From: Kangsaoukella pontilimi
GTDB lineage: Bacteria > Pseudomonadota > Alphaproteobacteria > Rhodobacterales > Rhodobacteraceae
DNA: 64,000 nt
Direction: 5' to 3'
Assembly: GCF_009830125.1 (NCBI RefSeq)
Contig: NZ_WUPT01000001.1
Span: 868,001 to 932,000 of the forward strand
Shown: piece after piece, positions 56,210-64,000 of the stretch
Layout of the letters: every line of letters starts with the position of its first letter
How positions within the stretch are numbered: the first letter of the stretch is position 1
Notes under the pieces: generated by a model
The model's database searches: none
What the model saw: only the letters and a program-made list of their open reading frames with translations
What the model was told of the DNA's origin: nothing
Made by a program: the position numbers and the translations under genes

Positions 56210-57193
56210 ATGACGGGCAAACGCGCTACCGCTGTTCTGGCTATGCTGGCGTGGCTGGCACTTTTGGTTGTGCCCGGCATGGCTCAGGAGCTTCGCTTCG
56301 CCAATTTCGCGTCCGAGTCGCACACGGTCAACCAGTGGCTGATCCCGACGCTCGACGCTCAACTGCGCGACGCGACCGGGGGTGCCGTCTCGGTACGGGC
56401 CTATCACCGGGGTGAGCTTGGCCGTGGACCTGTCGAGCAATACGTGAGGGCGCTTCAGCAGGAGGCGGACATCACCTGGGGCCTTCACGGCTATACCTCG
56501 GCACAATTTCCCCGCACGATGATTGTCGAGCTTCCGGGCGTCGTGCCACGCCATGGCTCGGGCGCGGCGGCGCTTTGCAAAGCCATGGACGAGATCGCGT
56601 CGGAATTTCCGGGAACGCGCCGCATCGCGCTCTGGACGTCCGATCCCGCGATCATGATCATGCGCGACAAGGTGGTCCGACTGCCGCAAGACCTGCAGGG
56701 ATTGAAGATCCGGGTGGCGGGTGCCAGCGCCGCCCAGGTCGCGGAAGCCTTCGGCGCCATTCCGGTCCAGATGCCAATCAATCAGGTTCATGACGCGCTT
56801 GAGAGCGGGTTCATTGACGGTGTGTTCACGGGTGCGTCCGCGATACGGGATTTCAGGCTTCATGAGGTGGCGAATGTCTATGTTCTGGGTGCCCCGCTCG
56901 GCCGGTTGTCCTTCTTCGCGGTGATGAGCAATCGCACCTATGACAGCCTTCCCGAAACCGCGCGTCAGGCGATAGATGGGCTGGATATCTGTGCCTTGGG
57001 CGAACTGGCCGAAGACGCGGTGCGGCAAACGGGTCAGGCTGCGATCGAGACGACTCGCCGTTTGCCCGATATGACCGTTCTGGACCTGACCCCATCTCAG
57101 GCCCGCGCCTTCGAACAAGCCGCCGCCGATGTCGTTGCGGACTACGTCGCCAGCGTGGACGGACAGCGGGTCTTCGATGCAATGACCAACTGA
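56210..57193 (+). CDS. TRAP transporter substrate-binding protein (DctP family), orphan
   Basis: A 327-residue periplasmic protein with a signal peptide (GMAQ-ELRFAN). The DctP fold is supported by LKIRVAGASAAQVAEAFGAI, PINQVHDALESGFIDGVFTG and the AGASA segment with the likely carboxylate-binding Arg. Typical ligands are organic acids. No DctQ or DctM membrane subunits are adjacent, so either they are elsewhere or this protein acts as a sensor subunit. Its stop is seven bases from the end of the convergent aminotransferase gene. Confidence 0.85.
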   Translation: MTGKRATAVLAMLAWLALLVVPGMAQELRFANFASESHTVNQWLIPTLDAQLRDATGGAVSVRAYHRGELGRGPVEQYVRALQQEADITWGLHGYTSAQFPRTMIVELPGVVPRHGSGAAALCKAMDEIASEFPGTRRIALWTSDPAIMIMRDKVVRLPQDLQGLKIRVAGASAAQVAEAFGAIPVQMPINQVHDALESGFIDGVFTGASAIRDFRLHEVANVYVLGAPLGRLSFFAVMSNRTYDSLPETARQAIDGLDICALGELAEDAVRQTGQAAIETTRRLPDMTVLDLTPSQARAFEQAAADVVADYVASVDGQRVFDAMTN

Positions 57194-57200
57194 TCGGCCG

Positions 57201-58481
57201 TCAGTCGCGGCCCATGTCTGACAGTTGGGCCGCACTCTTGCGCGCGCCGGTCGCCACGTCTTCGATACAGGCCAGCAGGATTCTTCCGATCAACCGGCAG
57301 TCCTCGACCGAGAACGTGAGCGGCAGGCGCATGTCGAACAGTGTTGCCAGAACCCGGTCCGCGTTCGGCAAGCTCTGATCTTCGAGATAGCGCCAGCTCT
57401 TGTGGGTCGAGGTGAAGCCATGCGGTTCGGGGGCGCCGAACCATTTCAGCTCGACACCGTCTTCCGCGGCCAGTCGGACAAGCCTCGCGCAGTCCTCCGG
57501 TCCGAAATCCGGCACCCGGAACTGAAAGGAAGAGCCGACGCGCAACTCGCCCGGCAGCGCGCCCGGCAGCGCCACCCGATTGGCCCCCCGGAACGCGTCC
57601 GCCAGAGCGTCGTGCCGCCGGTTCCATTCCGCCACATTGTGATCGATCCCGGCAATCTGCGGCAGGATCACCGCCGCACGGAGAGCGTCCATTCGCGCCG
57701 ACAGGTTGGGCGTCACCTCGCGCACCGCCCGAAAAGCGTCTTCGGGCGGCGAGGCGCCGTGGCGCGCATAAAGCATGTAGCTTCCCGACAGTATCGTCGC
57801 CCGCGCCATCAGGTCGGGATCGTCGCTGACCAGAAACCCGCCTTCGCCCGAATTCACATGCTTGTAGGTCTGGCTGGAAAAGCAGGCGACACGCCCGTGA
57901 TTGCCCGACCGCACACCACCGACCCAGCCCCCCATGGAATGGGCGCAATCCTCGATCACGGTCAGGCCCAGCCGGTCGGCCAGTGCCATCAGCCTGCCCA
58001 TATCGGGCGCATGGCCCCGCATATGCGACAGAAGCAGAAAGCGCGCGCCGCTTGCATCGACCCGCGTTTCGAGGTCATGCAGATCGGGCCGAAGATCGTC
58101 GCCGGTCTCCACCAGCACGGCGCGCCCGCCGACCGCCTCGATCGCTCCGGGCACGGGCGCGAGGGTAAAGGCATTGACCAGCACCGCGTCTCCCGGCCGG
58201 ACGCCTGCCGCACGGAGTGCGATCTGGATCGCCTGACCGCCTGACGTCACCGCAAGGCAGTATTTCCGGCCCTGCCACGTCGCCACGGTTTCTTCCAGCC
58301 GCGCGGTCACGCCCGCATCGCCCTCAACAGTGTTGTACCGGTGAAGACGGCTCGACATCAGCACATCGAGCGCGCCGTCGATGGACGCCTGCGGCAGCGG
58401 CGCCTGCTGAGTGAAACTGCCGGTGAATTTCAGCCGGTCCGGGGCAGGCGGAACGGCGGCTTCCGAAACTGGATTGCGCAT
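57201..58481 (-). CDS. DegT/DnrJ/EryC1/StrS-family aminotransferase
   Basis: A 426-residue PLP-dependent enzyme of fold type I. The cofactor Lys is at about 207 (SQTYKHVNSGEGG) and the cofactor Asp at about 178 in IEDCAHSMGG. I start at MRNPVSEAAVPP; an upstream TTG is less likely. DegT enzymes aminate keto-sugars or small ketones; here no nucleotide-sugar genes are near, and neighbours are a LysR regulator and a taurine-like transporter, so an aminotransfer involving the imported compound is plausible but unproven. Confidence 0.85.
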   Translation of the reverse strand: MRNPVSEAAVPPAPDRLKFTGSFTQQAPLPQASIDGALDVLMSSRLHRYNTVEGDAGVTARLEETVATWQGRKYCLAVTSGGQAIQIALRAAGVRPGDAVLVNAFTLAPVPGAIEAVGGRAVLVETGDDLRPDLHDLETRVDASGARFLLLSHMRGHAPDMGRLMALADRLGLTVIEDCAHSMGGWVGGVRSGNHGRVACFSSQTYKHVNSGEGGFLVSDDPDLMARATILSGSYMLYARHGASPPEDAFRAVREVTPNLSARMDALRAAVILPQIAGIDHNVAEWNRRHDALADAFRGANRVALPGALPGELRVGSSFQFRVPDFGPEDCARLVRLAAEDGVELKWFGAPEPHGFTSTHKSWRYLEDQSLPNADRVLATLFDMRLPLTFSVEDCRLIGRILLACIEDVATGARKSAAQLSDMGRD

Positions 58482-58572
58482 GAATGCTGTCCTGACATTT
58501 CCCAAATCTTGACGGCCCGTCGCCCGGTCAGGTCAACTCCCGCCGCCTGTATCTCAATTTTTCGAAGCTGAG

Positions 58573-59577
58573 TTATGACAAGTCGGGAGAGTCCATGGCA
58601 ACGAGATCGGCTTCTCTTGCATCCAGCAGCATCAGGGAACTGGCCAGCCACGGCATCTCGGCCACGGCCGGCTCGACGATCTTCTGTCCGATCAGCCGAT
58701 GCATGGCCGTATAGATCATCCGCGAGACGGACTGCACATAAAGCTCGGTCGTGAAAAGCGACAGCGTGCGTGCAAAGCCGGTACCGGGAAAGGCTGCAAG
58801 GCGGATATCGGCATGAAGGCGCTTCGCCCGCATATAGCTGGCCGCCGTCGTCACCGCCCAGCCCGCACCACCTGCGACCATCGCAAGAAGCATCTGGTTG
58901 CTTTCAAGCTCGTAGCGCTTCTCGAAATTCAGACGCCGCCGGCGCAGGTTGGTCTCGATCTGGCTGCCGATCATCTGGGACTGAGGATAGCGCAGGAACG
59001 GAATGTCGCCCCGCCCGGCGATGAAATCCTCGGCCGAAAAGCGGCTTGAGGCGGGCAGGGCGACCACGAAGGGATCGCGCAGAAGCGGCTGTTCGATCAG
59101 GCCCGGCAGATCATTCGGCGGGCGCGTCGCCACCGCCACGTCCAGCTTGTGATCGGCCAGAAGCGCCAGAATTTCGTGGCTGGGCCGGGTCTTGTGGCGA
59201 AAAATGCACTTCGGCATCAGATGGGCCAGCATCTTGGCCAGTTCCGGAGCGATCTCGCCGTCGAAATCATCGACAAGGCCAAGGCGCAGGTTCCGTGCCT
59301 CTTCCAGGTTGCCCGAGGTCAGTTCCAGCTCGCCCCGCCTTATGATCCGAAGACCTTCGTCGACATGGCGGAGAAAGACGGAGCCCGCAGGCGTCACCAC
59401 CATGGGCCGGCGGCTGTGATCGAGAAGCGGCACGCCCATGCTTGCCTCAAGCGTTTTCAGGTGATGGGACACGGTGCTGATCGACAAACCGGTCTCGCTT
59501 GCCACGGCCTGAACAGACCCGGTGCGGGCAACCGCGCGAAAGACCTCCAGTCCTTTCAGCGTCAAATCTCTGCTCAT
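58573..59577 (-). CDS. LysR-family transcriptional regulator
   Basis: A 334-residue regulator. The N-terminal HTH is TLKGLEVFRAVARTGSVQAV and SETGLSISTVSHHLKTLEAS (about 6-50). The C-terminal half is a two-lobed effector-binding domain (about 95-300). It is divergent from the taurine-like transporter genes across about 200 bases and is followed on its own strand by the aminotransferase gene 91 bases later. Activation of the divergent transporter is the usual LysR arrangement; effector unknown. Confidence 0.9.
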   Translation of the reverse strand: MSRDLTLKGLEVFRAVARTGSVQAVASETGLSISTVSHHLKTLEASMGVPLLDHSRRPMVVTPAGSVFLRHVDEGLRIIRRGELELTSGNLEEARNLRLGLVDDFDGEIAPELAKMLAHLMPKCIFRHKTRPSHEILALLADHKLDVAVATRPPNDLPGLIEQPLLRDPFVVALPASSRFSAEDFIAGRGDIPFLRYPQSQMIGSQIETNLRRRRLNFEKRYELESNQMLLAMVAGGAGWAVTTAASYMRAKRLHADIRLAAFPGTGFARTLSLFTTELYVQSVSRMIYTAMHRLIGQKIVEPAVAEMPWLASSLMLLDAREADLVAMDSPDLS

Positions 59578-59779
59578 CTACACGTCCCCCGTCGCCAAAT
59601 TGCCCTTTCGCGCAGCAATCGCGTGCGGCACCTGATAACATATCGCAAGGCATATTCGAGATTTTCGCAACTCGTTTTTTTCTTTGCCGGTGTCGCGCCC
59701 GGTGTGAAACGCTGAGTGCGTCAAGAAAACCGGCGGCACGGATCATGCCGGACATCGCATTGACAGGGAGAAAACGAGA
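59578..59779. promoter_or_regulatory. LysR-tauA divergent intergenic region
   Basis: About 200 bases holding both promoters. The stretch 59630-59680 (GATAACATATCGCAAGGCATATTCGAGATTTT region) is AT-rich with partial dyad symmetry and is the best place for a LysR operator (T-N11-A type), but I cannot fix its arms. AGGGAGAAAACGAG before the tauA ATG is the ribosome-binding site. No gene seen. Confidence 0.4.
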
Positions 59780-60796
59780 ATGAAATCCACCACCTTCAAG
59801 AAATCCATCCCCGCCGCCCTGACCGGCATCGCGCTGGTCATGGGCGCGCAGTCGGCGTCGGCGGGCGGCCACCTGAGCGAAATCACGGTCGCCTACTTCC
59901 TCGAATGGCCCATGCCGTTCCAATACGCCAAGGTGCAGGGCACCTATGAGGAAGAGATGGGCGTCTCGATCAACTGGGTCGCCTTCGACACCGGCACCGC
60001 GATGTCGGCGGCCATGGCCTCGGGCGACGTACATATCGCCGTCAGCCAGGGCGTGCCGCCCTTCGTCGTCGCGACCTCTGCGGGCCAGGACCTTCAGACC
60101 ATCGACGTGGCCGTCAGCTATGCCGAGAACGACAACTGTGTCGTCGCGGACTCGCTCGGCATCGACAAGACCAACGCGGGCGAGCTGGAAGGCAAGCGTG
60201 TGGCCGTTCCGATCGGCACCGCCGCGCATTATGGCTTCCTCAAGCAGATGGAGCATTTCGGCGTCGATATCTCGACCATGGAAATCGTCGACATGCCGCC
60301 GGCCGAAGGCCAGACCGCCTTCGCGCAGGGCAACCTCGACATGGTCTGTGGCTGGGGCGGCGCGCTGCGTCGTATGAAGGAAGACGGCAACGTCCTTCTG
60401 ACCGGCGCGGAAAAGGAAGAACTCGGCATCCTCGTCTTCGACGTGACCTCGGCGCCTGCGGCCTTCGTGGCCGAGAACCCCGACCTCGTCACCGCCTTCC
60501 TCAAGGTGACGGCCGACGCGAACGAGGCCTGGAACTCGGGCGCGGGCGTGGCCGAGATGCTGCCCGTGATCGCGCAGGACGCCGGTATGTCGGTGGAAGA
60601 CACCGAAGCCACCATGGCCACCTTCATCTTCCCGAGCGTCGAGGATCAGCTCGGCGCCAAGTGGCTGGGCGGCGGTGCGCAGAACTTCATGCTGGGCGTG
60701 GCGGGCGTCTTCGTTGAAGCCGGCTCGATCCCGGCTGCGCGGGACAGCTATTCGAGCGCCGTGAACACCGGGCCGCTCGAAGCCGTCGACGGCTGA
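59780..60796 (+). CDS. Taurine/sulfonate-like ABC transporter substrate-binding protein
   Basis: A 338-residue periplasmic protein of the TauA/SsuA family. The signal peptide ends at about residue 29 (ASAGG-HLSEI). Conserved features include ITVAYFLEWPMPFQYAKVQG at the N-terminus and KRVAVPIGTAAHYGF and QAFAQGNLDMVCGWGG-like segments in the cleft. Ligands in this family are taurine, alkanesulfonates or small nitrogen compounds. The neighbouring genes do not include taurine dioxygenase, Tpa or Xsc, so taurine itself is not proven. Confidence 0.85.
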   Translation: MKSTTFKKSIPAALTGIALVMGAQSASAGGHLSEITVAYFLEWPMPFQYAKVQGTYEEEMGVSINWVAFDTGTAMSAAMASGDVHIAVSQGVPPFVVATSAGQDLQTIDVAVSYAENDNCVVADSLGIDKTNAGELEGKRVAVPIGTAAHYGFLKQMEHFGVDISTMEIVDMPPAEGQTAFAQGNLDMVCGWGGALRRMKEDGNVLLTGAEKEELGILVFDVTSAPAAFVAENPDLVTAFLKVTADANEAWNSGAGVAEMLPVIAQDAGMSVEDTEATMATFIFPSVEDQLGAKWLGGGAQNFMLGVAGVFVEAGSIPAARDSYSSAVNTGPLEAVDG

Positions 60797-60818
60797 GGCG
60801 CCCTTCTGCCAGAATGAG

Positions 60819-60846
60819 GGGGCGGGCCGTTTGAGCGGCCCGCCCC
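60819..60846 (+). terminator. GC-rich hairpin after the TauA-like gene
   Basis: GGGGCGGGCCG (60819-60829) and CGGCCCGCCCC (60836-60846) form a perfect 11-bp stem with a TTTGAG loop. It lies 23 bases after the binding-protein stop and 28 before the ATPase gene. Only TT follows, so partial termination or RNA stabilisation is likely. Confidence 0.72.
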
Positions 60847-60874
60847 TTACCACGGGAACCGAAAGCGGGCTGGC

Positions 60875-61681
60875 ATGTCGGAACTTCAGATCGAGAATAT
60901 CTCGATGCGCTTCGACCTTCCGAACGGGACGCATGTGCAGGCGTTGAAGAACGTCTCGATGACCCTGAAGGAAGGCGAAATCATGAGCGTCCTCGGCCCA
61001 TCGGGCTGCGGAAAAACCACTCTTCTCAATATCGTAGCGGGCTTTCTTGCACCGACCGAGGGGCGGATCGTCCTTGGCGGCAAGCCGATCAAGGGACCTG
61101 CGCCGGAACGCGGCATGGTGTTCCAGAAAGGCGCGCTGTTCGAGTGGATGAACGTCCGCGAGAACGTCGACTTCGGCCCGCGCATGAAGGGGATGCCCAA
61201 GAAGCAGCGAGACGAGATTTCCGACCACCTGCTCGAGGTCGTGGGCCTGCGTGACTTCAAGGAAAAGGCGGTCTACGAGCTGTCTGGCGGCATGCAGCAG
61301 CGCGTGGCGCTGGCGCGCTGCCTCGCCAACGAGCCCGACGTCATCCTGATGGACGAACCATTGGGCGCGCTCGACGCGCTGACGCGGGAAAAGATGCAGG
61401 GGCTGGTGCTGAAGCTCTGGAAAGAGACGGGCAAGACCATCATCCTCATCACCCATTCGGTGGAAGAGGCCCTTCTTCTGGGTGAACGGCTGGTCGTCAT
61501 GGCGCCGCGCCCGGGCCGTATTCACAAGGAATACAACCTTCCCTTCGCCGAAATGGGCGTGGGTCAGGACCTGCGCGAAGTCAAGAAGCACCCCGATTTC
61601 GGCATCAAGCGCGAGGAAATTCTCGGCATGATCTGGGAAATGGAAGAAGAGATCATGGGCCGCACGGAGGCCGCGACATGA
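60875..61681 (+). CDS. Taurine/sulfonate-like ABC transporter ATP-binding protein
   Basis: A 268-residue ATPase of the TauB/SsuB type. Walker A GPSGCGKTT, signature LSGGMQQRVALARC, Walker B ILMDEPLGALD and the LITHSVEEALLL switch are all present. The first gene of the downstream pair; its stop overlaps the permease start (ATGA). Confidence 0.93.
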   Translation: MSELQIENISMRFDLPNGTHVQALKNVSMTLKEGEIMSVLGPSGCGKTTLLNIVAGFLAPTEGRIVLGGKPIKGPAPERGMVFQKGALFEWMNVRENVDFGPRMKGMPKKQRDEISDHLLEVVGLRDFKEKAVYELSGGMQQRVALARCLANEPDVILMDEPLGALDALTREKMQGLVLKLWKETGKTIILITHSVEEALLLGERLVVMAPRPGRIHKEYNLPFAEMGVGQDLREVKKHPDFGIKREEILGMIWEMEEEIMGRTEAAT

Positions 61682-62934
61682 CCGTCCTTATCGCCTATAT
61701 CGCGCTCTTCATCGCCGCCTTCCTGATCGTGCGCGCCATCCGCGCGCGCCGCGAGGCCGTGCATGATTTCACATCGCTCAAGACGGTCACCTTCGGGGAT
61801 GAAAGCGCGGTCAGGCCCGACCGCGCGGCGTCTATCATCTCGATCCTCGTCATTTTCCTGATCTGGGGGGCCTTCACCGGCTCGAAGATCACGCCGATCC
61901 ATGTACCGGGACCCTTCGAAGGCTCCACGAGTTTCACCTACACCGCGACCGACGCCGCCGGAAACACAGATGACGCAACGGTCAACGTCTTGGTCTTCCC
62001 GCTCGGCGACGACCCCGCGCTGGACGAGGTGGCATCTGGCGACGGCTTTGCCGCCAACGACTCGCTCGGCGTCACGCAGCTTCGGACCGAGCGTCTGCGC
62101 GTTCTTGACAATGACACGGGCGAGGACCTGACCGTCACGGCCATCGACGGCCAGCCGGTTCAAGCCGGCGTTCCGATCGAGGTCGCGAATGGCGAGGTCC
62201 TTCTGAACCCGCGCGGCGCGCTTCTCTTCACGCCGTCCAAGGGCTGGCAGATGGAGCCGATCTGGCTGCCGCCGCCGGAAGGCGTGTTTCAGCGCCTGAT
62301 CGACATCGCGCGGGACGGCTATCAGAACTTCACGCTATGGGAGCATCTGGGCTTCTCGCTGATGCGCGTGATCGTGGGGTTCATCCTTGGCTCGCTCGTC
62401 GGTATCCCGCTCGGCTATGCCATGGGCCTTTCGGGCTGGTTTCGGGGCTGGTTCGACCCCATCGTCGAGTTCATGCGCCCTGTGCCGCCACTCGCGCTCA
62501 TCCCGCTCGTCATCATCTGGTTCGGCATCTGGGAGACGGGCAAGATCATCCTCCTGTTCCTGGCCGCGCTCTGGATCATGACGATCGCCGCGCGGGCAGG
62601 GGTGTCGGGCGTGAACATCTCGAAGATCCACGCGGCCTATTCGCTCGGCGCGTCCAAGTGGCAGATCATGCGACACGTCATCATCCCGAACTCGCTGCCT
62701 GAAATCTTTACCGGCGCGCGGGTCGCCATGGGTGTCTGCTGGGGCACGGTGGTCGCCGCCGAACTGGTCGCGGCACAAAAGGGCGCGGGCATGATGATCA
62801 TCGCTGCGTCGAAATTCCAGCTGACTGACATCGTGATCATGGGGATCATCCTGATCGGCATCATCGGCTATGGCATCGATATCCTGATGCGCATGGCCGA
62901 GAAATGGCTCGTGCCCTGGAAGGGCCGGCACTGA
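61678..62934 (+). CDS. TauC-like ABC permease with a large Ig/cadherin-like insertion
   Basis: A 418-residue permease; usual TauC/SsuC proteins are about 270-280. Helices at about 3-20 and 50-67 precede an insertion of roughly residues 79-194; then the TauC core resumes at IWLPPPEGVFQRL, with MGLSGWFRGWFDPIVEFMRP and the EAA loop SLGASKWQIMRHVIIP near 324-339. The insertion contains SFTYTATDAAGNTDDATVNV and RVLDNDTGEDLTVTAIDG, which look like the end and the start of cadherin-like or Big_9-type beta-sandwich repeats. By topology it would face the periplasm, next to the binding protein. Reading frame is continuous, with no sign of assembly error. Confidence 0.85.
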   Translation: MTVLIAYIALFIAAFLIVRAIRARREAVHDFTSLKTVTFGDESAVRPDRAASIISILVIFLIWGAFTGSKITPIHVPGPFEGSTSFTYTATDAAGNTDDATVNVLVFPLGDDPALDEVASGDGFAANDSLGVTQLRTERLRVLDNDTGEDLTVTAIDGQPVQAGVPIEVANGEVLLNPRGALLFTPSKGWQMEPIWLPPPEGVFQRLIDIARDGYQNFTLWEHLGFSLMRVIVGFILGSLVGIPLGYAMGLSGWFRGWFDPIVEFMRPVPPLALIPLVIIWFGIWETGKIILLFLAALWIMTIAARAGVSGVNISKIHAAYSLGASKWQIMRHVIIPNSLPEIFTGARVAMGVCWGTVVAAELVAAQKGAGMMIIAASKFQLTDIVIMGIILIGIIGYGIDILMRMAEKWLVPWKGRH

Positions 62935-62940
62935 GGCGAC

Positions 62941-62965
62941 GGGCGGACCAAGCGGTCCGCCCTTT
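62941..62965. terminator. Bidirectional terminator between tauC-like and glutamate-synthase-like genes
   Basis: GGGCGGACC (62941-62949) and GGTCCGCCC (62954-62962) form a 9-bp stem with an AAGC loop, followed by TTT on the plus strand. It lies seven bases past the permease stop and immediately before the stop of the convergent gene. Confidence 0.8.
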
Positions 62966-62968
62966 GCA

Positions 62969-64000
62969 TCAGACGCCTGCGTCGATGGGTCTGAACCCTG
63001 CCGAACGCGCCCTGAGCCAGCGCTCCAGATAGCCGAAATCGTCCGGCTCTTCCCGGATCAGGAAGCCTTCGGGCATGTAGGGATAGACCTTGTTCCCCGG
63101 CACCATGTCGCGGTCCTTCTCGCGCATCATCAGGTGATGCGGCTGGAAGAGCGACGGATGCTCCAGCCCCGCCGCGCCGGTCATCTCGCCCAGGGCCTTC
63201 ATCGTGTTCCGGTGAAACCGCGCCACGCGCTCGGCCTTCGTTGGGACCACCAGCGCGCGCTGCCGTACCGCGTCCTGCGTGGCCACGCCCACGGGGCATC
63301 GGTTGGTGTGGCAGGCCTGCGCCTGAATGCAGCCGATCGAGAACATGAAGCCGCGCGCCGAATTGGCCCAGTCCGCGCCAAGCGCCAGAACCTTGGCCAG
63401 ATCGAAGGCCGAGACGACCTTGCCCGACGCGCCGATCTTGATCCGGTCCCTGATCCCCGCGCCGCGGAGCGTGTTGTGGGCGAATGTCAGGCCCTCGACC
63501 AGTGGCATCCCGATATTGTCCGAGAACTCGACAGGGGCCGCGCCGGTGCCGCCTTCCTTGCCGTCGATCACGATGAAATCGGGCGTGATGTCGGTCTCCA
63601 GCATCGCCTTGACGATGCACATGAATTCGCGCCGATGGCCGATGCACATCTTCATGCCGACGGGCTTTCCCTTGGCCAGGTCGCGCAGCCGGGCGATGAA
63701 CTGAACAAGCTCGATAGGTGTCGAAAACTCGGGATGAGCGGCGGGCGACACGCAGTCCTGTCCCATGGGCACGCCCCGCGCTTCGGCGATCTCTTCCGAG
63801 ATCTTCGACGCGGGCAGCATTCCCCCATGCCCCGGCTTGGCGCCCTGGCTGAGCTTCAACTCGATCATCTTGACCTGCGGGTCCGCGGCCTGAGCCGCGA
63901 ATTTCTCCGGATCGAAGCGCCCATCCTCGGTCCGGCAGCCGAAATATCCCGAGCCCACCTGATAGATCAGGTCGCCGCCGCCCATCCGGTGATAGCGGCT
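62969..64000 (-). CDS. FMN-binding glutamate synthase family protein (partial)
   Basis: The C-terminal 343 residues are in the window; the N-terminus lies beyond base 64,000, since the frame stays open through codons SRYHR before MGGGDLIYQ. It matches the FMN- and iron-sulfur-containing GltB_2-like domain: IELKLSQGAKPGHGGMLP, VIDGKEGGTGAAPVEF, and the [3Fe-4S]-type cysteine cluster in CIQAQACHTNRCPVG. These stand-alone proteins resemble the synthase half of glutamate synthase without a glutaminase domain; some relatives act in N-methylglutamate metabolism. Function here is open. Confidence 0.88.
   Translation of the reverse strand, partial: SRYHRMGGGDLIYQVGSGYFGCRTEDGRFDPEKFAAQAADPQVKMIELKLSQGAKPGHGGMLPASKISEEIAEARGVPMGQDCVSPAAHPEFSTPIELVQFIARLRDLAKGKPVGMKMCIGHRREFMCIVKAMLETDITPDFIVIDGKEGGTGAAPVEFSDNIGMPLVEGLTFAHNTLRGAGIRDRIKIGASGKVVSAFDLAKVLALGADWANSARGFMFSIGCIQAQACHTNRCPVGVATQDAVRQRALVVPTKAERVARFHRNTMKALGEMTGAAGLEHPSLFQPHHLMMREKDRDMVPGNKVYPYMPEGFLIREEPDDFGYLERWLRARSAGFRPIDAGV

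Noticed and set aside
59447-61591. A 714-codon minus-strand frame over the taurine-like genes
   Set aside because: Antisense shadow of well-supported genes, rich in His/Arg/Gly as expected for such artefacts.

Overview
The window reads as a chromosomal segment of a Rhodobacterales alphaproteobacterium (Roseobacter/Paracoccaceae type). The grounds are high GC throughout, an alphaproteobacterial housekeeping gene order (dgt-like, argS, SPOR protein, nagZ, scpA, scpB; then yceD, rpmF, plsX, fabH, ihfA, merR), an ornithine-lipid N-acyltransferase, an N-terminally extended S9, and many solute-binding-protein transport operons. I saw no insertion sequence, prophage, CRISPR array or rRNA. Two tRNAs are present: Pro(GGG) and Ser(TGA).

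Positions 1-27,480 are mostly core genome: translation (argS, rplM, rpsI, rpmF, a Uup-like ABC-F protein), chromosome condensation (scpA, scpB, ihfA), lipid synthesis (plsX, fabH, olsB), cell wall and envelope (nagZ, a D,D-carboxypeptidase, two SPOR proteins, a BamE-like lipoprotein, FadL-like porin), nucleotide metabolism (dCTP deaminase), MsrB, a PPK2 polyphosphate kinase, and MetA with the acetyl-CoA-type Glu111. Two EamA exporters, a YdcF-like protein and a P-loop protein of unknown role fill the gaps.

Positions 27,500-64,000 are accessory catabolism, laid out as regulator-plus-transporter-plus-enzyme islands. (1) 27.5-34.1 kb: an oligosaccharide ABC transporter with a cytosolic GH5-like glycosidase, divergent from a LacI-type regulator with a palindromic candidate operator. 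(2) 34.2-45.3 kb: a hydroxyproline-type island with an AcnX protein and GntR/FCD regulator on one strand. On the other strand lie a polar amino-acid ABC transporter, a DHDPS-family deaminase, two proline-racemase-superfamily enzymes with different catalytic pairs (Cys/Cys and Ser/Thr), an alpha-ketoglutarate-semialdehyde-type dehydrogenase and an HSL-type esterase. (3) 45.3-50.1 kb: a hydroxyacid dehydrogenase, an SDR, a di-heme MauG/CcpA-like protein and a CRTAC1-type FG-GAP protein. (4) 50.1-56.1 kb: a xylose locus (ROK regulator, xylF, xylH, a one-domain xylG, xylA) without a xylulokinase. (5) 56.2-62.9 kb: an orphan TRAP binding protein, a DegT-type aminotransferase, a LysR regulator and a taurine-like ABC transporter. 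The permease of that transporter carries a roughly 115-residue Ig/cadherin-like insertion. The window ends inside an FMN-dependent glutamate-synthase-like gene.

The observations I rate highest are the beta-sandwich-like insertion in the TauC-type permease, the paired proline-racemase paralogues beside AcnX with no visible oxidase or reductase, and a strong GC-rich hairpin directly 3' of the binding-protein gene in all four ABC transport operons.
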